Assembly: GCA_039968605.1 (NCBI GenBank)
Contig: JBDVPM010000008.1
Location: forward strand, 2,036,968-2,100,967
Direction: 5' to 3'
Length of the DNA: 64,000 nt
From: Alteripontixanthobacter sp.
Lineage (GTDB): Bacteria; Pseudomonadota; Alphaproteobacteria; Sphingomonadales; Sphingomonadaceae
The notes under the pieces: generated by a model
Database searches by the model: none
What the model saw: only the letters and a program-made list of their open reading frames with translations
Told to the model about the DNA's origin: nothing
In this document: one piece after another, positions 34,978-42,329 of the stretch
Layout of the letters: each line of letters begins with the position of its first letter
How positions within the stretch are numbered: the first letter of the stretch is position 1
Made by a program: the position numbers and the translations under genes

Positions 34978-35622
34978 CTACTGGTCCGTCGTAGCACTTT
35001 CAAAAGCGTGTTTGGCGAAAGCCTTATCGATTGATCGGAGAATTTCCTCGGCGTTTTCAGGATCCCATTCCGGACCATCTGTATCGACACCCAAAATTTC
35101 GACCGGGATGTCGAAATCCTTCTTGGATGCTGCATTCAGGCTATCCTGAATCCTATCCAGGAATGTGGACCAAGCTATGACTTGACCAGCCCTGATTGCT
35201 CTTGGGCAATTCTTGCCGGTCCAGTCGTTGTGTTGTTTGATACAGGCGGGGAATGACAGATTGAGGTCCTTGACACAAAAAGCCACCAAAGCCACCGCAT
35301 TATTGTATCCTTGGGTGGTATCCATGTCGGCATTCATGCAAATCTCGATACCGATGCTCGAGGTGTTGGCCGATTTTCCGGCGTGCCAGCCGACCTCATC
35401 CGCCGGAAGATGTTGATAGGCGACGCGATCATCAACTGTGTAATGCCACGAGACTCGGCGACCAACCGCATCAGTTCCGCGAACGTACCTGTTATGCGCG
35501 GCCGCCCCAGCGCCCGGATTTGTATTGTCTGTATTGTGTATCGTAATGAATTCGGGGTCGAGCGAGATTCCCGGCCTTGTGGGCAGACTTGTTGGAATAA
35601 AATCCTGAATAATTCTGGCCAT
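34978..35622 (-). CDS. N-acetylmuramoyl-L-alanine amidase (Amidase_2)
   Basis: A 214-residue amidase of the XlyA/PGRP type. The zinc ligands appear as TIHNTDN (first His), then HLPADEVGWHAGK (second region) and CIKQHNDWTGKNCPRAI, the H-x8-C-P signature close to the C-terminus; SSIGIEICMN is the conserved core strand. It cleaves the amide bond between MurNAc and the peptide stem. ATG 35622 follows a strong GGAGG. No signal peptide is present, as in phage endolysins, so export would need a holin-like or other route. Its coupling with a membrane protein gene upstream and giant genes downstream is unusual for a housekeeping amidase. Confidence 0.85.
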   Translation of the reverse strand: MARIIQDFIPTSLPTRPGISLDPEFITIHNTDNTNPGAGAAAHNRYVRGTDAVGRRVSWHYTVDDRVAYQHLPADEVGWHAGKSANTSSIGIEICMNADMDTTQGYNNAVALVAFCVKDLNLSFPACIKQHNDWTGKNCPRAIRAGQVIAWSTFLDRIQDSLNAASKKDFDIPVEILGVDTDGPEWDPENAEEILRSIDKAFAKHAFESATTDQ

Positions 35623-35652
35623 TTGCTTCCTCCGTTTGAATAATAATGCGAC

Positions 35653-36417
35653 TTATTCGTGGGGCCCCGCAGCGACGCTAGTTCTTGATTGCATCGACTT
35701 GCCAAGGCTCGATCTGCGCGCAAGAAACGTCGCGTGTGACACGCCCAACAGGGCGAGAAATCCTCCAGAAATCTCGGGAAAGGTCGCAATGGGTTTCGGC
35801 TCGGATGCCATTTTGGGAGGAAATATCCCAAACATTTCCATCGCGTAAACCGCCAGCAACAGAGTCGTAAGAGCAAGTAATTGAATCTGCGCAATATCCG
35901 TAGGCTTGCCGCGCTCATCGCTAACCATGTTGGACCAACCTGTTTTGCGTCCGTCGGTCGCCCTCAATCTGTTAGCCCGGCCCTCGGAAAGATTGGGTTC
36001 CGCCAAGGCGGTGAATGCGCCAAGACCAAGCAGTGCCCAAATCTGCGCCGGAATCGCGATATCAAGCGCTCCAAGGACCTCCGGAGGCTTGTCTTCTGGG
36101 TAAGGGAAATCGACCAGCGCACTGTTCAGGATTCCGGCTGCCTGGAGCGCGCTCAACAGCAAGACTGTCCAAGCAACAAGCTGAAAGCGAGAGAGGCTGA
36201 CCATTCCATCCTTGTCAATCAACACCCCATAAAGCTTTCCGCTGGCAGCATAGCCGAATAGACCAAAAACAATAATGTAGACCCCGAGCGTCACCAGCCA
36301 GATCGTTGCTGGGACGAGGCGGAGCACCTCAGGATTATGGGCCCACAATGTAGTCAGAACGATCGAGCTAAGAAAAACAACCGCCACACCTAAAAGAAAG
36401 CTATTGTCGCGGTTCAT
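35653..36417 (-). CDS. Multi-spanning membrane protein, unknown, first gene of the giant-protein operon
   Basis: A 254-residue protein with about six hydrophobic segments: near residues 7-25, 32-55, 72-95, 118-135, 172-190 and 212-230. The motif VSLSRFQLVAWTVLLLSALQ and a second half-copy (TDIAQIQLLALTTLLLAVYA) look like an internal duplication of a helical pair. ATG 36417 has AAGGG nine bases before it; an upstream TTG at 36453 is less likely. I know similar proteins only as hypotheticals. It is 30 bases upstream of the amidase. A pore, anchor or holin-like role would fit the neighbours but is not shown. Confidence 0.7.
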   Translation of the reverse strand: MNRDNSFLLGVAVVFLSSIVLTTLWAHNPEVLRLVPATIWLVTLGVYIIVFGLFGYAASGKLYGVLIDKDGMVSLSRFQLVAWTVLLLSALQAAGILNSALVDFPYPEDKPPEVLGALDIAIPAQIWALLGLGAFTALAEPNLSEGRANRLRATDGRKTGWSNMVSDERGKPTDIAQIQLLALTTLLLAVYAMEMFGIFPPKMASEPKPIATFPEISGGFLALLGVSHATFLARRSSLGKSMQSRTSVAAGPHE

Positions 36418-37346
36418 GCCGTAGCGCCCTTCAAAATAGGAGCCAAGCTGCAATAATCACTGGCCCGAAGTCGAAATTTGCGACCGACAATTCGAACTTA
36501 TCGTTAATCCTTGGTACCTATCTGTATCGAAGAGTCAAGTAAGGTAAGATCAGATTGTTCGGGTCTGCCAGACTGCAAGAATGTCGGTTTTGCTAGATTT
36601 AGGTCACCTGATTGAAAGTCGGCGCGAATGGTGGGGCAGAGACCATGCTCAACCTGAAGAAGTTGGCTAGCCCGTTCCGCTATTTCCAATCATCGTCAGA
36701 AGTTGTCAGGATAGGAATTCTACTTGATGCCCGATTTCACCCCCAATTTCAATAACTCAAACGGCGGATTGACGCTACGCTTAATGGACGCAAGATGGCG
36801 CCATATCTTTTGCGCCAGCACCAATACTGGAGACTGAACGGCTCAGGTTGCGCGAGTACGAAATGAATGATTTTGAGCAGTTTCCGACATTCTATGCATA
36901 ACTGCGGTAAAAAAATGCGGATGGCACCGTTCCACGTTCAATTGCATGGGTATGGTTTGCTGCCGGTTATGGGCGTTGGCATCTGGTTGGGTAGGCCCGA
37001 ATTTCGCGCGACGATGTATCTCGAGCCAAAACGACTTTTGACATTCTTTCCAATTTTTGAAATCGGACTTTGTCAGTTTGATTTTCACGCCACGACACTT
37101 GCCATAAACGCGCAGCCAATTCAATTTCGACCAAAACATTGTTTTTCTTGGCAACGGTTTGGGCGAACGACTTGAGCCAGATTAGGGGCGGCCGCAATAT
37201 GGCGGCTTCCTAAGCAATTCGGGCTCAAAGCAGGCGGTCCGCAATCGGCCCAAAGTATCGCGTGAGCGTCGGAGACGCAGCGAAACTGATGACGAAAGTC
37301 TTGACGGTCCAAACAAGGTCGGCTTGCTTCCCATTTGGAGGACACA
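36418..37346. other. Long divergent intergenic region
   Basis: About 930 bases between the giant-protein operon and the small membrane protein, presumably with both promoters. Base composition is lower in GC than the operon. It holds one recognisable scrap (37005-37088) and a loose relative of the dispersed repeat near 37228-37255. The open frames on both strands are short and without family resemblance. Confidence 0.4.
37005..37088 (-). pseudogene. Scrap resembling the start of a DUF2779 (Cas4-like) protein
   Basis: The minus-strand reading VKIKLTKSDFKNWKECQKSF followed by WLEIHRR matches the N-terminal pattern of DUF2779 proteins (LSKSxFxxxxxCPKxxWL). The match is about 28 residues long and then lost. 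Probably a remnant of a deleted nuclease-like gene; chance similarity cannot be excluded. Confidence 0.3.
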
Positions 37347-37691
37347 ATGACAGATGTACCGACGGAGCACGTAAGCGACAAATTGACCCGCCGAATCGCT
37401 GTAATCGAGGGTAAGCGGGCCAAAGCGAAGAAAGCGGCTCGATGGACAAACTATGACCTTGTCGTTGCTGATGTGATTGTTTTCTTTTTGGTTGGTACTG
37501 CAATTTATGCGGCGAATGTCTACCCCGACAATGCCGAAGCAATAGCCGCTGCGTTGGCCATCTTTGGAGTTCTGGCCCCGTTGGCAGGATGGACTCGCTG
37601 GGGCAAAAAGTTTAATGTGTCACAGAATATGCTCTTTTGGGCCATCAGCGCGCTCTTCCTGATTGGTAGCGCGGTTATCGCGTTTTATTGA
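37347..37691 (+). CDS. Small three-helix membrane protein
   Basis: A 114-residue protein. A basic N-terminus (KLTRRIAVIEGKRAKAKKAAR) precedes three hydrophobic segments near residues 40-60, 64-82 and 93-112. ATG 37347 follows a GGAGG five bases upstream. I do not recognise the family. It is divergent from the amidase operon and 11 bases upstream of the next small gene. Size and topology are those of holin-like or small effector membrane proteins; function unknown. Confidence 0.6.
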   Translation: MTDVPTEHVSDKLTRRIAVIEGKRAKAKKAARWTNYDLVVADVIVFFLVGTAIYAANVYPDNAEAIAAALAIFGVLAPLAGWTRWGKKFNVSQNMLFWAISALFLIGSAVIAFY

Positions 37692-37702
37692 GAGGTTGAG
37701 TA

Positions 37703-37957
37703 ATGTCTCGTGAATATGAGAATCGCATTAAGGTACTCGAGGATGCGGTGTTCGGTCCGGGCGGACCCGGTCTCGGCAAGCCTAGCCTAATCGAGAGAAC
37801 TACTAAGGACGTACTCAAGATGCTCTATATAATCGAGGAACTGCAGAAAAAAGTCCTGCCGGGAATGTACGAGCAGAATATTCGCGAAATTCGAGATCGT
37901 CTCAAAGCTATCGTTCGAGAGGCTAATGGCGGCGGCGGAATTTCTCTCCCCCTATGA
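37703..37957 (+). CDS. Small coiled-coil protein
   Basis: An 84-residue, soluble, highly helical protein. It opens MSREYENRIKVLEDAVFGPG, has a short Gly/Pro loop, then a helix with heptad-like spacing through EELQKKVLPGMYEQNIREIRDRLKAIV. It sits 11 bases after the small membrane protein, so the two are probably co-transcribed and may interact. Family unknown. Confidence 0.55.
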   Translation: MSREYENRIKVLEDAVFGPGGPGLGKPSLIERTTKDVLKMLYIIEELQKKVLPGMYEQNIREIRDRLKAIVREANGGGGISLPL

Positions 37958-38108
37958 CTATAGGCACAACGGAACCACAGGGCATTTTTTAAATTTCAGA
38001 GCCCTTTGCAAATGGCATCTTCGGCAGGCCCATGTGTCTTTTGTCTGTCGTTTCCTTACCGAGACCAATTGCGAAAGTCTGCTTCACTCATCCGGAAATC
38101 GTCAAGCG

Positions 38109-38144
38109 GACAGCCTGCAAACGGCCCAAAAGAACAGTCTAGCG
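38109..38144. repeat. Dispersed 36-bp repeat, copy 2
   Basis: Matches 11797-11832 in the same orientation at about 27 of 36 positions, with conserved ends. Lies in a gene-free stretch next to decayed mobile DNA. Confidence 0.4.
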
Positions 38145-38413
38145 CCTTTTTACTGCTTATACGTCATGGGCGGTCGGCCGCGCCATAGATTCCGTGTTCG
38201 TGCCCACCAATCCTAGCCCACTTTTGGTCGCGATAACGAAAATGCTACCATTCGTTGGGCTGCGCGCAAAAGCCAAACTCTGTTATCAGCCAATAAAGTA
38301 GCCGCCGATTTCTCATTACTTATTCGTTTGAGAAACTAATGATCTTTGCACCTTTGCGTTGTTCGAAATGGTCCCACCTCGGTCGCGAAGGATGGCTGCC
38401 TTCCCTCACATTC

Positions 38414-38463
38414 CTACATCCCCGTCGGATCAACCCCATTGACCGGATCGTTTGCGACAACTG
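38414..38463 (-). pseudogene. Tiny Rhs core remnant
   Basis: The minus strand reads VVANDPVNGVDPTGM then a stop. This is the end of the Rhs core signature (YVxNDPVNxxDPTGL), also seen intact at about 42890 as [13 protein letters not shown]. Only about 15 codons match. Confidence 0.45.
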
Positions 38464-38682
38464 ATCCGTTTAAAGCGGTCCAGTCGTAACGGCGCACATC
38501 TTACGAAGCGATCCAACGGCTTATGCGGGTGCGCGGGAGAGGCCATGTGGGGGCGCGGCGGATTCGCCCTTGAAGCGGTTTTGCGGGGCCACTTGAAAGG
38601 GTATCGAGGCGCTTGGCGAGCATCAAGCTGGCATCTTGTCCTCAGGCGCGCGCGGACGCAAACGGCTAAGAAAGATGGTCGA

Positions 38683-39000
38683 TCAAACCAGATCGCCAAC
38701 GCCGGTGAGGTGCATGGAGCCCTTGCCAGGCATTTCCACGCGCAGCTCCAGCGTGCCGCCCGCAGCCTCGACGTAACGGCGCAGGGTTGAGAGGTAGAGG
38801 TCGGTGCGCTTCTCGATCTTGTGGACCGAGGGCTGCTTGATCTTGAGCGTTTTTGCCATGTCCGCTTGGCTGCGCTCGGCGAGCTTGCGCAGTTCTTGAA
38901 GGCCTTCGACCTCAACAACCAGCTCGGCGGAGCGCACCTCGACCCTGCCGCGACGCTCGGGCGGCAGTGCCGCCATTATCTCGCTACGGGTCCGTCCCAT
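38683..39000 (-). CDS. HigA-type helix-turn-helix antitoxin
   Basis: A 105-residue XRE-family regulator. The helix-turn-helix is ELRKLAERSQADMAKTLKIK with a recognition helix QPSVHKIEKR (about residues 37-65), followed by YLSTLRRYVEAAGGTLELRV, the usual dimerisation tail of HigA/XRE antitoxins. It overlaps the toxin gene by 17 bases. The toxin is frameshifted, so this protein now has no known partner and may act only as an autorepressor, probably on the inverted repeats at 39379-39419. Confidence 0.85.
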   Translation of the reverse strand: MGRTRSEIMAALPPERRGRVEVRSAELVVEVEGLQELRKLAERSQADMAKTLKIKQPSVHKIEKRTDLYLSTLRRYVEAAGGTLELRVEMPGKGSMHLTGVGDLV

Positions 39001-39369
39001 CGTCTTTCTCCTTCGCGGCTAGTGCCGCCAGATGCTCGTCGAAACGCTTGTCGGCGGTGGCGATGGCTATGAGCGTTTTGTAGAACCGCTTCTGCGCGAC
39101 CCCGGCCTTGTTACTCGCAACCAGCAGGATCGCCTGCCGCTCGGGACCGAACGCGAACGCCACGCGACACACCCCGTTATCCGCCTTGAACCGCAACTCC
39201 TTCATGTTAGCATAGCGCGAGCCGGAGAGCGTATCGGCATGCGGACGGCTGAGCTGCGGCAATAGACCTCCAGAAGGCTGGTCATGGCGAGCAACTCGTC
39301 CTGGGCCGCTTCGGGCAGCTCGTCGTATTCAGCACCGAACGTATCGTGGTTGGCTACCTTCCACGGCAT
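38984..39369 (-). pseudogene. HigB/RelE-type toxin, frameshifted
   Basis: From ATG 39369 the reading is MPWKVANHDTFGAEYDELPE...SLLEVY, then one base is missing at about 39262-39265. In the next frame it continues PQLSRPHADTLSGSRYANMK, then ELRFKADNGVCRVAFAFGPE and GVAQKRFYKTLIAIA. Joined, these make a normal RelE/HigB-type mRNA interferase of about 127 residues. As it stands the toxin would be truncated after about 36 residues. The antitoxin directly downstream is intact. Confidence 0.8.
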
Positions 39370-39378
39370 GTTAGCTGT

Positions 39379-39419
39379 ATAGCCTCCGAGCTATTATTTG
39401 TTAATAGCCTTTGGGCTAT
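39379..39419. promoter_or_regulatory. Paired inverted repeats before the toxin-antitoxin unit
   Basis: Two palindromes lie just upstream of the toxin ATG: ATAGC-6-GCTAT (39379-39394) and ATAGCC-4-GGCTAT (39404-39419). They share the ATAGC half-site and are spaced about 25 bases centre to centre, suitable for dimers of the XRE antitoxin. The second overlaps the stop codon of the upstream recombinase. Confidence 0.55.
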
Positions 39420-40432
39420 ATCAGTCCTCGCCGTCGTTGGCGAGCGCGGCATCGAGCATCGTCCGATCGTGCGCGAGCGTCGCACCGGGATGGGGTGGCG
39501 GCGTGGATCTCGGCGAGCTTGGTCACCGAGACGCGGGTGTATATCTGGGTGGTCTCCATGCTCTCGTGGCCGAGCAGCGCCTGGATAAAGCGGATATCCG
39601 CGCCGCCTTCGAGCATGAGCGTGGCGGCGGTGTGGCGCAGCAGATGGCACGAACCGGGCTTTGCCCTCGCCTGCGGCAACAATATAGCCGCAGACCTTCT
39701 CCGAGAGGCGCCTCGGATCGATCGGACAGCCCGAGCGGCTGAGGAACACGTGATACGGATCGCGGCCCGCGACCGGACCGGGACGCACCTGGTCGCGATA
39801 GGTGGCAAACCACACCTTCGCCCGTTCGTCCAACGGCACCACGCGCGGTCCTTGTTACCCTTGCCCTTGCGCGCGATCAGCATGCAGCGCGGATAGTCCA
39901 CATCGGGCACCCTGAGGTTCAACAGCTCGGAGCGGCGGATCGCGGTTGCATAGAGCACCTCCAGCATCGCCTTGTCGCGCAAACCCAGCACGCTGCCGGT
40001 ATCGGGCGCGCTGAGCACCGCATCGGCTTCCTCGGCGGTCAGGACGAGGGCCGGCAGGCGCTTCTCCTGGCGGGACAGTTCGAGTTCGGAGGCAGGGTTG
40101 AAGAGGACATGGTTTGCGCGCGACAGCCATTTGAACCAGGCGCGGATCGGGACCATGCGCTGCGCCTGCGTGCGGAACGAGAGCGGCTCGCCAATGGGCT
40201 TGCGGTAGTAATAGAGATGGCGCTGATAGCGCTCCAGGTTCGGGCGCGTGACCTGATGCGGTCGCTCCAACCCGCGCTCGCCCGCCCACAAGATGAACGT
40301 CGATAGCCCGTGCCGCCGGTCGGTGATCGTCGCGGTGGAGTAATTGCGCACCTCCAGGTGGGTCAGGAACCGTTCCATATGGCTGGCGAGGCTGTCGGGA
40401 TCGCGCCGACCGGGCAGCTTGCGGCGCGGCAT
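39416..40432 (-). pseudogene. Tyrosine recombinase with two compensating frameshifts
   Basis: A XerC/XerD-like integrase. The N-terminal SAM-like domain starts MPRRKLPGRRDPDSLASHME, then LRDKAMLEVLYATAIRRSEL with the first catalytic arginine. After RKGKGNKDR an extra GC (near 39845) shifts the frame; the native reading goes on as VVPLDERAKVWFATYRDQV in the second frame. Near 39655-39670 it returns to the first frame with CHLLRHTAATLMLEGGADIR and LLGHESMETTQIYTRV, which carry the HxxR, H and catalytic Y. All catalytic residues survive, but not in one frame. ATG 40432 lies 5 bases after the stop of the primase-like gene. Confidence 0.8.
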
Positions 40433-40436
40433 TGCT

Positions 40437-40988
40437 CTACGCGTATGATCGGCGCGGCCCGGGATCGTCGTGCGACGTGCTTTCTGGGTCGTTCTGAGCC
40501 TGCGAGCCGTGGAACGGCAGGATTGCGCCGTTTGCGGCGGATTCACCGGTGCATCGCCCGACCGGTCCCCGACCAGGGGCCAACCGCTCGCCTTCTACCC
40601 CCGACCGGCCTGCATCGTAAGCTTGCTTTTTGAGCCGCTCGACGTCGATCAGCCCCATCACGAACGATGCTGCAACCTCGCTCCCGTCTCCTTCGGCTTC
40701 CGCGCCTTCACCGTCCCAAAACAGCTTCTAGACGAACCGCGGACCCTCGCGCCGCACCAGCACATATTCGAGTGCATCCAAGCGGCTGAGATGAAGTCTG
40801 AGCTAGGTATTGCCTCAACTGGTCGCCTCGCGCACTTCGCGCCGCGTAAAACGGATATCGCGCGGTTTCATGCTCTCGGCCTTGGCGCGCTCGGTCACAT
40901 AGTCGCACAATGGATGCAGCAGGCGACGCGTCTGCGGAGGTAGCTCGTCGAGCGTGGTGCCGAGCACCCTATGCGCCAGCGCGGGCGC
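40437..40988 (-). pseudogene. Primase/regulatory-like partner of the tyrosine recombinase, nonsense mutated and 5'-truncated
   Basis: One frame reads ALAHRVLGTTLDELPPQTRR, then YVTERAKAESMKPRDIRFTR and REVREATS, then stops at TGA 40817, TAG 40805 and TAG 40730 before KLFWDGEGAEAEGDG and MGLIDVERLKKQAYDAGRSG. In related intact proteins these three positions are Trp, Gln and Tyr in a winged-helix segment (GWGDTQLRLHL). These proteins typically precede tyrosine recombinases like the one at 39416-40432. The 5' end is lost at about 40985, where virB-derived sequence begins on the other strand. Confidence 0.6.
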
Positions 40989-41414
40989 TGATCCAGCTCG
41001 AAATTGGCAGCTTCGATGGTTCGCGCGTGCTGATCCATCGCGGAAGCAGGCATTACGGAGAGCACGAGGCCGACCTCCAGGCCGGTCAGAAACGCGCGAA
41101 TATCCGCTGGACCAGGCTCATCCGCCCCGACGGCGTGATCATCGCGCTGGATTCGCACGCTTCCGATCCACTCGGCCGGGCCGGGGTGAAGGGCGATGTG
41201 GACAGCAAGTTCTTCCAGCGCTTCGGCGGCGCGCTTCTCCAGTCAGTGCTCGATATAGGTGCGGGAGTGGCCGACGCGGAGGCCACGGGAGGCGTAGTGG
41301 TTGCGCTGCCGGGCAGCACGCAGAACGCACATCCAGCAGAGCATCGACGTGTTCGTGGAGTTTGATCGGCAGGACGGGAAGCGGCGCGTGTCGTAGGTGA
41401 TGGTGGCGGAGTGA
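40985..41414 (+). pseudogene. Fused virB10-virB11 relic
   Basis: From 40985 the plus strand reads GSFDGSRVLIHRGSRHYGEH and on to VVALPGSTQN, closely matching the C-terminal half of VirB10 encoded at 45000-46049. It then breaks near 41335 and continues in another frame as QQSIDVFVEFDRQDGKRRVS with a stop, TGA at 41412. That last part matches the C-terminus of VirB11 (ESVDVFVQLARQGGKRKVVQ). A deletion thus removed the end of virB10 and nearly all of virB11. It marks a second, diverged T4SS set that once lay in the opposite orientation. Confidence 0.8.
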
Positions 41415-41797
41415 CCGGGATAGAACTGCTCGCTTCGCCCTCGCTACTGGCTCCTGCTCTAGGGCGAGGGCCGGTTGCTTCTATGGCCCAGTTGATGACT
41501 GGACCAATGTTCGAGGCTGCGTCTCTGATCCTATGCATTCTGGCGGCCGCGTTTATCGGGCTGACTCTTTTGATGGGGCGCGTTGCTATTCGCGACGGGG
41601 CACGTGTGGTCTTGGGCTGCTTTCTAATACTTGGGGCACCAGTTGTCGCTGTTTCACTGCTCGATCTTGTCAGCCAAACAGCGGCGAGCAGCGTCGCTTA
41701 CTCCCAGCCTCAAGCATCCGCGGGGTTCGAACCTCTTGGGGCACTGCCGCCAGCGCAATATGATCCTTATGCGGGCGCATCGCTAAGGCCACCTTGA
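41411..41797 (+). CDS. VirB2/TrbC-like pilin, second copy
   Basis: A 128-residue protein with two hydrophobic segments (about residues 33-56 and 67-88) and the ending LPPAQYDPYAGASLRPP. It is homologous to VirB2 at 43650-44021: LTLLMGRVAIRDGARVVLGC pairs with IMLLTGRFAIREGFRIVLGC, and both end in YDPYAGASLR. The GTG at 41411 overlaps the relic's TGA. It would be a pilin precursor of a T4SS, but its operon is gone, so it is an orphan, perhaps expressed with nothing to assemble. Confidence 0.7.
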   Translation: MTGIELLASPSLLAPALGRGPVASMAQLMTGPMFEAASLILCILAAAFIGLTLLMGRVAIRDGARVVLGCFLILGAPVVAVSLLDLVSQTAASSVAYSQPQASAGFEPLGALPPAQYDPYAGASLRPP

Positions 41798-41938
41798 GAA
41801 GCCAAGCAAGGCGTTTTGCGTGTCGGCCACAGACAGAGGTTTTCGAACCGAAATAGTTGCCCTTCAGATATCAAAGTAGGCAGTAGACACATAGGCTTAA
41901 TCTCCCAGCACTACGCCATGAAACGACCGTTCGCTGTG

Positions 41939-42319
41939 CTACACCGTAAGCCTGCTCCTGAGAAACTCCCTCGCACAAATAATCACTCCAAAAACGGAGA
42001 ATCCTACCACTATAAAACTGCCTACATATTCTAATGCCATCTCATTAAGCGAATAGCTTTCATAACCGAGTGCAAACTCAAAAATGTATCCCATTAACAT
42101 AGCTGCAAGGGCTATGTAAAACAAATACGATGATAAATATCTCAATTTTTTTGTATATATAGGGCTGATAAAGCAGATAAATAGAACCAGCATAAATATT
42201 ACATATATCGGTTCAAAATGACGTTCCGATCCCACGATAAACGAATACAATACACTGCAGAGAGCGATAAAAGATACGATAACACTTAAATAATAATAGA
42301 TTCTAGTTACAGTGATCAT
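41939..42319 (-). CDS. AT-rich membrane protein, probable immunity protein to the Rhs toxin
   Basis: A 126-residue protein with four hydrophobic segments (near residues 8-28, 38-55, 62-82 and 100-118) and no recognised family. It begins 11 bases after the Rhs toxin reading ends and shares its AT-rich composition, unlike the surrounding virB DNA. Rhs C-terminal toxins are almost always followed by a cognate immunity gene, so that is the best guess. No sequence motif proves it. Confidence 0.6.
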   Translation of the reverse strand: MITVTRIYYYLSVIVSFIALCSVLYSFIVGSERHFEPIYVIFMLVLFICFISPIYTKKLRYLSSYLFYIALAAMLMGYIFEFALGYESYSLNEMALEYVGSFIVVGFSVFGVIICAREFLRSRLTV

Positions 42320-42329
42320 TTTCTATTCT

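Larger units (their letters stand above)
37958..38682. other. Gap with repeat and Rhs scrap
   Basis: No intact gene in 725 bases. It contains the second dispersed repeat copy (38109-38144) and a short Rhs-like remnant (38414-38463). The remainder gives only shadow frames. Confidence 0.4.

Noticed and set aside
34978-35622. Reading the amidase as evidence of a prophage
   Set aside because: No capsid, terminase, portal, tail, repressor or integrase genes nearby; the giant proteins do not match phage structural families known to me.
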